NCBI GenBank assembly: GCA_003550275.1 | Contig: QXCW01000002.1 | Coordinates: forward strand, 1,922,001 to 1,986,000 | From: Flavobacteriaceae bacterium MAR_2010_72 | GTDB taxonomy: Bacteria; Bacteroidota; Bacteroidia; Flavobacteriales; Flavobacteriaceae | DNA: 64,000 nt | Direction of reading: 5' to 3' | The notes under the pieces: model-generated | Database searches by the model: none | What the model was told of the DNA's origin: nothing | Seen by the model: the letters and a program-made list of their open reading frames with translations, nothing else | Made by a program: the position numbers and the translations under genes | Shown: piece by piece, positions 9,462-16,552 of the stretch | Numbering within the stretch: the first letter of the stretch is position 1 | How the letters are laid out: each line of letters opens with the position of its first letter

Positions 9462-9493
9462 AAAACCCGAAAGGAAATCCTCTCGGGTTTTTA
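9461..9493 (+). terminator. Intrinsic terminator after hutI
   Basis: CCCGA (9466-9470) with AGGA pairs with TCCT...TCGGG (up to 9488), followed by TTTTATT. The preceding AAAAA run lets it also serve the convergent minus-strand gene. Confidence 0.82.
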
Positions 9494-9511
9494 TTACAAA
9501 ATCAATTGTTA

Positions 9512-10396
9512 TTATTTTAGAGTAAACTCTGTAGTTGACACTATTTCTTTCTTATTGAATACGTTCACAGTATATTTTCCTTTGATGAATTCATCATTAG
9601 GTGCAACAAACTCACAAATATTCAAGTTTCTGTTTTCGTAGTTAAATTTACTTATCAAGCTGTAATTTAATACTTTCTCTCCAAATTGGATTTGCTCATT
9701 TGCTCCTAGAACATTGTCGTTAGGATCTAACACCTGAACATATAATTCTTTATCTCCAGCTCCAACCAAAGTGTTTTTAGCTACGGTATAGCACACTCTA
9801 ATTTTATCACTTCTACTTGCACGTTCAGTTGGTATTAGTTTTCCAGAGCTTCTTTCAATAACTCCAAATCCTTTAAGTCCTACCGTTTGCAATACCGCTG
9901 CATTTTCTACAACTGTTGCCAATTCAGTATTTTGAACTAATAGTGAGTCAGTAAACATAGTACGCTCTGCCAATTGCACTTGTGTGCTATCCAAAGAGGT
10001 TGCCAACAATGAGTTTTCAACCTTAAGCTTTTCATTTTCAGTTAATAAAACATCCATTTCTTCTTGAAGTGCCAAGAATTTCTTTTTGTAACTCCAAAGG
10101 CTCGCTACACTATTTTGTGAAATCTTTAAAGAGTCCATTAAACCTTGAATACGACCTCTAGCTTCTACCAAATCTTGATTTGCTGCTTCATTCTCACCAA
10201 TTACAATGTCGTATTGTTTTGCCATTGTACTCAAATCGGCCATAACCTGCTCTTTTTCTTTAATTAAGGTTGCTTCAGTTTCTTTTTTATCCTTGTACAA
10301 TTTAGAAGTATAAATACCTGTACCGATAAACAAGGCTAATAAAATACCAATGGCTACTTTTAACCCTGTGCTTTTGTTGTTGTTTGTATTCTCCAT
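9512..10396 (-). CDS. Membrane-anchored coiled-coil protein of unknown function
   Basis: About 294 residues from the preferred start at 10396 (MENTNNNKST). The frame extends upstream to an ATG at 10438, but a perfect -7 box at 10446-10453 would leave almost no leader for that start and a 40-50 nt leader for the inner one. One membrane segment (about 12-30, VAIGILLALFIGTGIYTS) is followed by a long heptad-rich coiled coil (about 35-165; LKVENSLLATSLDSTQVQL is typical), then a compact beta-rich C-terminal domain (about 175-294). Database names implying chromosome partitioning for such proteins derive from the coiled coil and should not be trusted. It probably faces the periplasm. Confidence 0.75.
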   Translation of the reverse strand: MENTNNNKSTGLKVAIGILLALFIGTGIYTSKLYKDKKETEATLIKEKEQVMADLSTMAKQYDIVIGENEAANQDLVEARGRIQGLMDSLKISQNSVASLWSYKKKFLALQEEMDVLLTENEKLKVENSLLATSLDSTQVQLAERTMFTDSLLVQNTELATVVENAAVLQTVGLKGFGVIERSSGKLIPTERASRSDKIRVCYTVAKNTLVGAGDKELYVQVLDPNDNVLGANEQIQFGEKVLNYSLISKFNYENRNLNICEFVAPNDEFIKGKYTVNVFNKKEIVSTTEFTLK

Positions 10397-10445
10397 GAGA
10401 TTTTGTTTAAATTTTGTAATTAAATTAATCAATAACATTCGATGC

Positions 10446-10453
10446 CAAAAATA
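10446..10453 (-). promoter_or_regulatory. -7 box (TATTTTTG) of the coiled-coil protein gene
   Basis: An exact TAnnTTTG match on the minus strand. Its position supports translation from 10396 rather than 10438. Confidence 0.5.
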
Positions 10454-10489
10454 AAATATATGTATTTTTAAATAAATTTTAAATCCGTA

Positions 10490-11509
10490 ATGGACAACCT
10501 TGTTTTATTTAATAAAAACGACTTAAAAAGCCTTTTAAAAAATCGTTCTGGTGAATCCAAGTTTGGAAAACATATTCATTTACTTTCTAACTTCACTTCT
10601 ATATACGATGAGATTTTAAGTTTGGACGTTACCTACGTAATTTTTGGCATAAAAGAAGATATTGGTGTATTTGCAAATTATGGAACAGTTGGTACTTCAG
10701 GAGCTTGGGATGCCACGTTGAAGTCTTTATTAAATATTCAGAGCAATGATTTTACCCATCCTAAAAAGGTGCTTCTTCTAGGTCATTTGGATTATTCAAA
10801 ATCACTGGAAAAGCTCAAAGAATTAAATCAAAATCAAAAGAAGCATATTCAAAAAGCCCGAAAAAAAGTCGCAAAAATAGATAAGGATGTTTCCGAATTG
10901 GTTTTTCAAATTGTTAAAGCTGGTAAAATTCCAATTATAATTGGAGGTGGTCACAATAACGCCTATGGGAATATAAAGGGAACTTCTCTAGCCTTAAAAG
11001 AGCCTATTAATGTGGTCAATTTTGATGCGCATTCCGATTTTAGAGTTGAGGAAGGAAGACATAGCGGCAATGGATTCACTTATGCACTACATGAAGGATT
11101 TTTAAATGATTATTACATTTTTGGCCTGCACGAAAATTATACCTCACAGGAGATTTTTATAAGCTTGGATAAAAATAAGCAAATTCATTATAACACGTTT
11201 GAATCCGTTGAAGTTAGAAAGGAAAGGAAATTTAAAAAAGAACTCGAAAATGCTTTAGAGGTTGTCTCTGACCTTCCCTTTGGAGTAGAATTTGATTGCG
11301 ATGCAGTTGAAAACATTAAAAGCAGTGCAATGACTCCAAGTGGTTTCAGTGCTACCAAAGCACGCCGATTTATACATTATTTTGCTCAAAATAAAAATGC
11401 CAAGTACCTTCATATTTGTGAGGCTTCACCGACGCCAGAAACAGAAGTCCAAATCGGTAAATTCATTACTTATTTAATAACAGATTTTATTAGAGCCAAT
11501 GCCAATTAA
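10490..11509 (+). CDS. hutG: Formimidoylglutamase-like arginase-family hydrolase
   Basis: A 339-residue ureohydrolase-fold enzyme with all binuclear manganese ligands: GGGHN (H155), NFDAHSDFR (D179, H181, D183) and EFDCDAV (D269, D271). In this fold HutG converts N-formimidoyl-L-glutamate to glutamate and formamide, the step after HutI. The nearby hutI makes this assignment more likely than agmatinase or arginase, although sequence alone does not prove the substrate. The N-terminal 130 residues include a lysine-rich helical insertion (about 105-135). It overlaps the following GNAT gene by 11 bp, so the two are likely co-translated. Confidence 0.82.
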   Translation: MDNLVLFNKNDLKSLLKNRSGESKFGKHIHLLSNFTSIYDEILSLDVTYVIFGIKEDIGVFANYGTVGTSGAWDATLKSLLNIQSNDFTHPKKVLLLGHLDYSKSLEKLKELNQNQKKHIQKARKKVAKIDKDVSELVFQIVKAGKIPIIIGGGHNNAYGNIKGTSLALKEPINVVNFDAHSDFRVEEGRHSGNGFTYALHEGFLNDYYIFGLHENYTSQEIFISLDKNKQIHYNTFESVEVRKERKFKKELENALEVVSDLPFGVEFDCDAVENIKSSAMTPSGFSATKARRFIHYFAQNKNAKYLHICEASPTPETEVQIGKFITYLITDFIRANAN

Positions 11510-11972
11510 TATCATATCATTTGATCAAAACTATGCCAGTAACTTTTATGATCTCAATATAGAGTGGCTAAAAACTTTCTTTTACGTAGAGCCTTTTGAT
11601 GAAGAAGTTTTAAGCAAACCTCAAGACTACATTATAAATAAGGGTGGACATATTTTCTTTGCACAGCTAAACAATGAAATTGTAGGGACTGTTGCCTTAA
11701 TGCCAACTAACAAACTAAAGGTATTCGAACTGACAAAAATGGCTGTTTCACCAAATCATAGAGGTTATAAAATTGGTCAACTGCTCATGCAACATTGTAT
11801 TGATTTTTCAAAAGAGTCTGAAATTGAAGCGCTTATGCTTTATTCAAACAGAATTTTGGAGAATGCTATCTACATCTACAAAAAATTTGGTTTTGTAGAA
11901 ATCCCTATAGAAAAAAACTCACCCTACAAACGAAGTAATATAAAAATGATCTTAAGTCTTAAGACTGAATGA
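11499..11972 (+). CDS. GNAT family N-acetyltransferase
   Basis: 157 residues with the GNAT fold. Motif A is visible as TKMAVSPNHRGYKIGQLLMQH (about 83-103), with an R/K-G-x-G-type acetyl-CoA pyrophosphate loop in the variant form RGYKIGQ, followed by the YKKFGFVE segment near the C-terminus. It transfers an acetyl group from acetyl-CoA to an unknown amine. It overlaps the end of hutG by 11 bp, which suggests coupling, but no histidine-pathway role is known for it. Confidence 0.88.
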   Translation: MPINIISFDQNYASNFYDLNIEWLKTFFYVEPFDEEVLSKPQDYIINKGGHIFFAQLNNEIVGTVALMPTNKLKVFELTKMAVSPNHRGYKIGQLLMQHCIDFSKESEIEALMLYSNRILENAIYIYKKFGFVEIPIEKNSPYKRSNIKMILSLKTE

Positions 11973-12037
11973 TTAATTCTGTTGATAACAATGGTAACAT
12001 TTTTATTATGAAATAGTTACCAAATTAAATAAAATTG

Positions 12038-12045
12038 TATATTTG
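12038..12045 (+). promoter_or_regulatory. -7 box (TATATTTG) of the 72-residue membrane protein gene
   Basis: An exact TAnnTTTG match, 29 bp before the ATG at 12075. Confidence 0.6.
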
Positions 12046-12074
12046 AGCATGTTAACCCTACTATCAACCTAGTC

Positions 12075-12293
12075 ATGAACCTTATGTTGAGTTTTATCTA
12101 CGCATTGGTAAGCACTTCGCAATTGACCATTATACTTATAATTACAGCTACGGTTTTTTTGTTTTTTATAATTATAGCTGTGGTGAAAATGTATAAACTT
12201 AAAGCTGAAAATAAAAAATTGACTGAAATGAACTCCTCAATTGATGAAAGTTATAAGGATTTCACGGATGGTCATCTTTATGAAAACAAATAA
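12075..12293 (+). CDS. Small single-pass membrane protein of unknown function
   Basis: 72 residues: a hydrophobic helix (about 5-38, with LTIILIITATVFLFFIIIAV) followed by a basic/acidic amphipathic tail (KMYKLKAENKKLTEMNSS) that could form a short coiled coil. I recognise no family. It has its own -7 box and a strong terminator immediately after the stop, so it is very likely a real monocistronic gene despite its size. Confidence 0.72.
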   Translation: MNLMLSFIYALVSTSQLTIILIITATVFLFFIIIAVVKMYKLKAENKKLTEMNSSIDESYKDFTDGHLYENK

Positions 12294-12303
12294 CCCATTA
12301 TAT

Positions 12304-12334
12304 AAAAAAAGCCCTGTGATACAGGGTTTTTTTT
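12304..12334 (+). terminator. Bidirectional intrinsic terminator between the small membrane protein and ettA
   Basis: CCCTGT (12312-12317) pairs with ACAGGG (12321-12326), with an A-run before and a T-run after. The T-run reaches the ettA stop codon (12333-12335) on the other strand, so it can end both transcripts. Confidence 0.85.
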
Positions 12335-14024
12335 ATCTTACTAACTTCTTGTATTTTATGCGTTTAGGCATTAAATCACCACCCAATCGTTTTTTCTTGT
12401 TTTCTTCATATTCACTGAAACTACCTTCAAAGAAATAGACTTGAGAATTGCCTTCAAATGCAAGAATGTGAGTACAAATTCTATCCAAAAACCATCTATC
12501 GTGACTAATTACAACCGCACAACCAGCAAAATTTTCTAAACCTTCTTCAAGTGCTCTTAAGGTATTAACATCTAAATCGTTGGTAGGCTCATCTAAAAGC
12601 AAGACATTGCCCTCTTCCTTAAGTGTCATAGCTAAATGTAAGCGGTTACGCTCACCACCTGAAAGTAATTTTACTTTTTTGTTCTGCTCACTTCCAGAAA
12701 AATTAAATCGGCTTAAGTAAGCTCTCGAATTTACTTGTCGGCCACCCATTAAGATCAACTCTTGTTCATCACTGAAATTTTGCCAAATGGATTTTTCAGG
12801 ATCAATGTTGGAATGTTTTTGGTCTACATAAGCTAATTTAGCAGTATCACCAACCTTAAATTCCCCTTTATCTGGAGTTTCTTCACCCATAATCATTCTG
12901 AAAATAGTTGTTTTACCCGCTCCATTAGGTCCAATAACACCAACTATACCGGCTTGCGGAAGTTTGAAATTTAGATCCTCATATAATAATTTATCATCGT
13001 ATCCTTTACTTACCCCAATAGATTCTATAACATTTGTTCCTAAACGAGGGCCATTTGGGATATAAATTTCTAGTTTTTCATCTAACTGCTTTTGATCTTG
13101 ACTCAACAATTTATCATAGTTGTTCAAACGGGCCTTTTGTTTGGTTTGGCGTCCTTTGGCCCCTTGTCTCACCCATTCTAATTCGCGTTCAAGCGTTTTT
13201 TGACGCTTTGAAGCTACTTTACTTTCTTGTGCTAATCGTTTAGATTTTTGATCTAACCAAGAGGAATAATTCCCTTTCCATGGGATTCCTTCTCCTCGAT
13301 CAAGTTCTAAAATCCATCCAGCAACATTATCAAGAAAATACCTATCGTGAGTTACTGCAATGACTGTTCCTTTATATTGAGCTAAATGATGCTCCAACCA
13401 ATGTACCGATTCAGCATCTAAATGGTTGGTAGGCTCGTCTAACAACAACACATCAGGTTCTTGCAATAATAAGCGACAAAGTGCCACGCGTCGGCGTTCA
13501 CCTCCAGAAAGCACACCAATTTTCTTGTCGCCATCAGGAGTACGGAGTGCATCCATGGCTATTTCAAGCTTTGTATCCAATTCCCAGGCATTTGCAGCAT
13601 CAATTTGGTCTTGAAGTTCAGCTTGACGGTTCATCAATTTTTCCATTTTGTCCGGATTAGAATAAACTTCTTCCAATCCAAACATGTCATTGATTTTATT
13701 ATACTCATCAAGAATAGCGACAGTTTCGGCAGCACCTTCGCGCACTATCTCCATAACTGTTTTATTGTCATCTAATTGAGGTTCCTGCTCTAAATACCCA
13801 ACTGTATATCCAGGGGAAAACACAACATCACCTTGATAATTTTTATCAACTCCAGCAATAATCTTTAAAAGAGTTGACTTTCCTGATCCATTAAGTCCTA
13901 AAATTCCAATTTTAGCACCATAGAAAAAACTTAAATAAATATTTTTTAGAACAGGTGTATTTGCACTTTGAAATGTCTTGGTCACACCAGACATTGAAAA
14001 AATCACCTTTTTATCGTCGCTCAT
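12333..14024 (-). CDS. ettA: Energy-dependent translational throttle protein EttA (ABC-F)
   Basis: A 563-residue soluble ABC-F ATPase with two nucleotide-binding domains and no membrane segment. Walker A motifs are GLNGSGKSTLL (N-domain) and GPNGAGKTTIF (C-domain); signatures are LSGGERRRVAL and LSGGERNRLHL; Walker B segments are DVLLLDEPTNHLD and NVLLLDEPTNDLD. The linker (about 240-320) and the arm region match EttA rather than Uup, which carries a C-terminal coiled coil. EttA binds the ribosomal E site and tunes the first elongation step to the ATP/ADP ratio. The length is standard (about 555-565). Confidence 0.95.
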   Translation of the reverse strand: MSDDKKVIFSMSGVTKTFQSANTPVLKNIYLSFFYGAKIGILGLNGSGKSTLLKIIAGVDKNYQGDVVFSPGYTVGYLEQEPQLDDNKTVMEIVREGAAETVAILDEYNKINDMFGLEEVYSNPDKMEKLMNRQAELQDQIDAANAWELDTKLEIAMDALRTPDGDKKIGVLSGGERRRVALCRLLLQEPDVLLLDEPTNHLDAESVHWLEHHLAQYKGTVIAVTHDRYFLDNVAGWILELDRGEGIPWKGNYSSWLDQKSKRLAQESKVASKRQKTLERELEWVRQGAKGRQTKQKARLNNYDKLLSQDQKQLDEKLEIYIPNGPRLGTNVIESIGVSKGYDDKLLYEDLNFKLPQAGIVGVIGPNGAGKTTIFRMIMGEETPDKGEFKVGDTAKLAYVDQKHSNIDPEKSIWQNFSDEQELILMGGRQVNSRAYLSRFNFSGSEQNKKVKLLSGGERNRLHLAMTLKEEGNVLLLDEPTNDLDVNTLRALEEGLENFAGCAVVISHDRWFLDRICTHILAFEGNSQVYFFEGSFSEYEENKKKRLGGDLMPKRIKYKKLVR

Positions 14025-14090
14025 TGCTTATCAATAGATTAGAGTCAAAACTGACTCAAGTTAAATTTTAAAAGATTACATCTGAAGTTG

Positions 14091-14273
14091 TTACACTCTC
14101 CCCTTGAGCGCATTAAAAACCCAAGCATTGGCAAAAAAACCAATGCCAACGGCAGCAAAACCCCAACCTGCTACATCATCATATCTAAATGCGCCAAGCG
14201 CAATTAAAGCTAATCCTACAATTATCATTATGGTTGTAGCCCAAGCTAAAACCGTGTTTTTGTTCATCGCCAT
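14091..14273 (-). CDS. Small two-helix membrane protein (resembles the flavobacterial CAL67264 family)
   Basis: 60 residues with two hydrophobic helices: about 8-28 (LAWATTIMIIVGLALIALGA) and about 36-53 (GFAAVGIGFFANAWVF), separated by RYDDVAG and ended by a basic tail. The pattern matches a short conserved Bacteroidota membrane protein that I recall under the name CAL67264 family; this is memory, not a search. Its function is unknown. It lies upstream of ettA on the same strand, 66 bp away. Confidence 0.75.
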   Translation of the reverse strand: MAMNKNTVLAWATTIMIIVGLALIALGAFRYDDVAGWGFAAVGIGFFANAWVFNALKGRV

Positions 14274-14319
14274 AATAGTTAGTTATTTTTATTCGAATCA
14301 CAAATATCGGTTTTTTTCA

Positions 14320-14350
14320 TAAAAAAAGCATTCAAAACTGAATGCTTCTT
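14320..14350 (-). terminator. Intrinsic terminator after the pirin gene
   Basis: On the minus strand AAGCATTC pairs with GAATGCTT (14326-14346) and is followed by a T-run. It separates the pirin operon from the small membrane protein gene. Confidence 0.8.
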
Positions 14351-14370
14351 CACTTGAAATAATTTAAACT

Positions 14371-15093
14371 CTAAAAATTCATAGGAACCTCTATGAACAG
14401 AATACTCGAATCTTCTTCAGATGAAATTTCAAATGAGGGAGTTTCCCAGACACCAATAGCATCCCTAGTTTCCAAGGATTTATTTTCAATTGCTATTTTG
14501 CCATGAATATTCATAACATATACGCCGTGATCACTAGTCATCACATTATATTGAAAACTTTTACCTTGTTCTAAATCAATTCTAGAGATTTTTGCATCCT
14601 GATGGATTTTCAAACTCCCTTCATTATCATTATCGATTGAAGTCACCAAAGTTTGCAGCTTATTCGTTCTATCATTGGCATCAAATGCCTTTTGGCCATA
14701 TCGCGGAATTACATTTTGCTTATTTGGCATAATCCATATTTGAAACAGACTTAAATGCTCTTCTATTGATCCATTTATTTCAGAATGCTGAACTCCAGTA
14801 CCGGCCGACATTACCTGAACCTCACCTGGCAATACAGGTTGCCATTCATCATGCATATTATCGCGATGTTTCAACACTCCTTTTAATGGAATGGTTATGA
14901 TTTCCATGTTGTTATGTGGATGTGTTCCAAAACCCATTTTTGGTGCAATAATATCATCATTAAGCACCCTTAAAGCACCAAAGTTCATATTATCTGGATT
15001 GTAATAATTCGCAAAACTGAATGAGTGGTTAGCTTGTAACCATCCGTGGTTAGCAAATCCTCTTGATTCTGCTTTATGAAACGTTGTTTTCAT
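14371..15093 (-). CDS. Pirin family protein (bicupin, YhaK/YhhW type)
   Basis: A 240-residue bicupin. The N-terminal cupin carries the metal motif GFGTHPHNNMEI and, later, the E of VQHSEINGS, giving the three-His/one-Glu iron site of pirins. The start RGFANHGWLQANHSFSFANY is family-typical. Bacterial relatives include quercetin 2,3-dioxygenases and redox-responsive proteins, and the physiological substrate is usually unknown. This is the last gene of a four-gene operon with an FMN reductase, a small GNAT and a MarR regulator, 25 bp after marR. That setting suggests a response to quinones, electrophiles or oxidants. Confidence 0.92.
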   Translation of the reverse strand: MKTTFHKAESRGFANHGWLQANHSFSFANYYNPDNMNFGALRVLNDDIIAPKMGFGTHPHNNMEIITIPLKGVLKHRDNMHDEWQPVLPGEVQVMSAGTGVQHSEINGSIEEHLSLFQIWIMPNKQNVIPRYGQKAFDANDRTNKLQTLVTSIDNDNEGSLKIHQDAKISRIDLEQGKSFQYNVMTSDHGVYVMNIHGKIAIENKSLETRDAIGVWETPSFEISSEEDSSILFIEVPMNF

Positions 15094-15118
15094 TATATTC
15101 CTTTCTTCTATTTTGGTT

Positions 15119-15592
15119 TTATCGTAATTTATCGAGTAGGTCGCTTAACATGTCGGCTTCCTCTTCTGTTATTTTTTTTAAGATGTCATCATTAAAATCG
15201 TCGGCAATTTCATTTAATAAGTTCAACCCTTTATCGGTAATTTCAATATGCACTACCCTTCTATCTCCTGGACAAGGTATGCGCTCAATGAGTTGTTTTG
15301 CACATAATTTATCCATTAATCGTGTCGCATTTGGAGATCGATCAATCATTCGCTCTTTAATGGTCTGCACTTTTAAAGGTTGATCGGCACCCCGCAAGAT
15401 CCTTAAAATATTGTACTGTTGCGGTGAAATTCCAAAGGGTTTAAAAAAGCTGTTTTGATAATTTGTTATCCAATTAGCGGTATACAAAATATTAATCATA
15501 GCCTTCACTTTGGCATTATCAAATTTAGAATTTACATCTTTTGAAATATCTCCCATAGGTTTTATTTTTGATTGAACATCTTCTGAAAACAT
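15119..15592 (-). CDS. MarR family transcriptional regulator
   Basis: 157 residues from the ATG at 15592. A TTG one codon earlier is possible, but the ATG overlaps the stop of the upstream GNAT gene as TGATG. The winged helix is clear: PQQYNILRILRGA, the recognition-helix region IKERMIDRSPNATRLMDKL, and the wing PGDRRVVHIEITDKG. The only cysteines are two in the DNA-binding domain (CAKQL and PCPGD), so a thiol switch is possible but not of the classic N-terminal OhrR type. It probably represses its own operon through the repeated sites at 16419-16478. Confidence 0.93.
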   Translation of the reverse strand: MFSEDVQSKIKPMGDISKDVNSKFDNAKVKAMINILYTANWITNYQNSFFKPFGISPQQYNILRILRGADQPLKVQTIKERMIDRSPNATRLMDKLCAKQLIERIPCPGDRRVVHIEITDKGLNLLNEIADDFNDDILKKITEEEADMLSDLLDKLR

Positions 15593-15876
15593 CAAGCCAA
15601 TACATCGGAATAGATTTCCTTTTTCTTTTTAAAGACCACATTTGCAAATGGACAAAGCGGAATTGCTTTAATGCCTTTTTCTCTCATAAATTGAACAGCA
15701 AATTCCACTAGCTTATAACCAACACCTTGACCTTGAATATTTTCGTTAACTTCAGTATGGTCTATAATAATTTTATGAGGTCCAGCATAAGTGTATGTCA
15801 TTTGAGCTTCTTCTATACCTTCCAGTTCTATATAGAATTTTCCTTTTTTACCGTTGTCTGTTTGTTTAAAATCCAT
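15592..15876 (-). CDS. Small GNAT-type acetyltransferase (YjdJ-like)
   Basis: A 94-residue minimal GNAT domain. The acetyl-CoA loop is IQGQGVGYKLVE (about 47-58), followed by the family end AIPLCPFANVVFKKKKE. It lacks the N-terminal part of full GNATs, as is normal for this short class, and its substrates are unknown. It starts 1 bp after the FMN reductase stop and its stop overlaps the marR start, so it sits in the middle of a tightly coupled operon. Confidence 0.88.
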   Translation of the reverse strand: MDFKQTDNGKKGKFYIELEGIEEAQMTYTYAGPHKIIIDHTEVNENIQGQGVGYKLVEFAVQFMREKGIKAIPLCPFANVVFKKKKEIYSDVLA

Positions 15877-15877
15877 T

Positions 15878-16408
15878 TTAAATTGTGTTTTGAAAAAGTT
15901 CTACTTTTGAATTTAATTCTTTATTAAGTTCTTCATTTACAATTTTACCTTCTGAAAAGTTTGAGCCAAACGAAGGCAATGAAAAATCTGCAACAATGTT
16001 GGCATTATGCCTTGGAAATCGATCTTTTGCCATCGCTAATACTGATTTTCCTCCTCTACCACCTGGGGATGTTGCCATCAACAGCATAGGCTTGCCATAA
16101 AAGTTTTTAGATTCAATACGCGACATCCAATCCAACATATTTTTGAATACGGCTGTATAGGCCCCATTATGTTCTGCTAAAGACAGTAAAACCCCATCTG
16201 CGTCTTTAATTTTTTCTAATAATAACTTGGCATTTTCAGGATGACCCATTTCGGCCTCTAAATCCACCCCGAACAAGGGTACATCAAAATCGTTTAGGTC
16301 TATTAGTTCTACTTTGGCCTTATTCAATAAACTAGAAGCATAAGTAACTAATTGTTTATTTATTGATGTTTTACTATTGCTTCCTGCAAATGCTAATACG
16401 TTCTTCAT
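15878..16408 (-). CDS. NAD(P)H-dependent FMN reductase / oxidoreductase
   Basis: 176 residues from the ATG at 16408 (MKNVLAFAGSNSKTS). The frame is open further upstream, but a perfect -7 box at 16429-16436 and the family's usual N-terminus both point to this start. A flavodoxin-like fold is shown by the FMN phosphate loop GSNSKTS and by the LAEHNGAYTAVFKNMLDW segment typical of azoreductase-like enzymes. It probably performs two-electron reduction of quinones, azo compounds or flavin. It is the first gene of the operon with the small GNAT, MarR and pirin genes, directly downstream of the putative MarR operator cluster. Confidence 0.9.
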   Translation of the reverse strand: MKNVLAFAGSNSKTSINKQLVTYASSLLNKAKVELIDLNDFDVPLFGVDLEAEMGHPENAKLLLEKIKDADGVLLSLAEHNGAYTAVFKNMLDWMSRIESKNFYGKPMLLMATSPGGRGGKSVLAMAKDRFPRHNANIVADFSLPSFGSNFSEGKIVNEELNKELNSKVELFQNTI

Positions 16409-16418
16409 TATAAATTTA

Positions 16419-16478
16419 TTTTCCATGGCAAATATATGTAATATTATTTTATTTTCCAAGGAATATATTGCCATGGTA
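16419..16478 (-). promoter_or_regulatory. Promoter and repeated operator motif of the FMN reductase-GNAT-marR-pirin operon
   Basis: The minus strand carries TATATTTG (16429-16436), an exact -7 box 20 bp before the ATG. Three copies of one motif overlap it: TCCATGGCAAATATAT (16422-16437), TCCAAGGAATATATTG (16455-16470) in direct orientation, and an inverted copy, ACCATGGCAATATATT on the minus strand (16462-16477). Copies one and three form an inverted repeat with 14-15 bp arms. One lies on the -7 box and the others on the -33 region, a layout expected for repression by the MarR protein. The link to MarR is inferred. Confidence 0.6.
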
Positions 16479-16523
16479 TATTTTTTAACAAATTATTCAC
16501 TTTTTATACAAGGACTTCTTTTG

Positions 16524-16531
16524 TAAATTCG
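16524..16531 (+). promoter_or_regulatory. -7-like box (TAAATTCG) of the acyl-CoA carboxylase gene
   Basis: Matches TAnnTTTG except one base, 21 bp before the ATG at 16553. It lies partly against the TTG at 16532 and so argues against that TTG as the start. Confidence 0.45.
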
Positions 16532-16552
16532 TTGCAAATAAATTTAAGCTAT

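Noticed and set aside
15063-15383. 106-codon plus-strand ORF across the pirin/marR boundary
   Set aside because: Antisense to two genes with clear domains; no separate signal.
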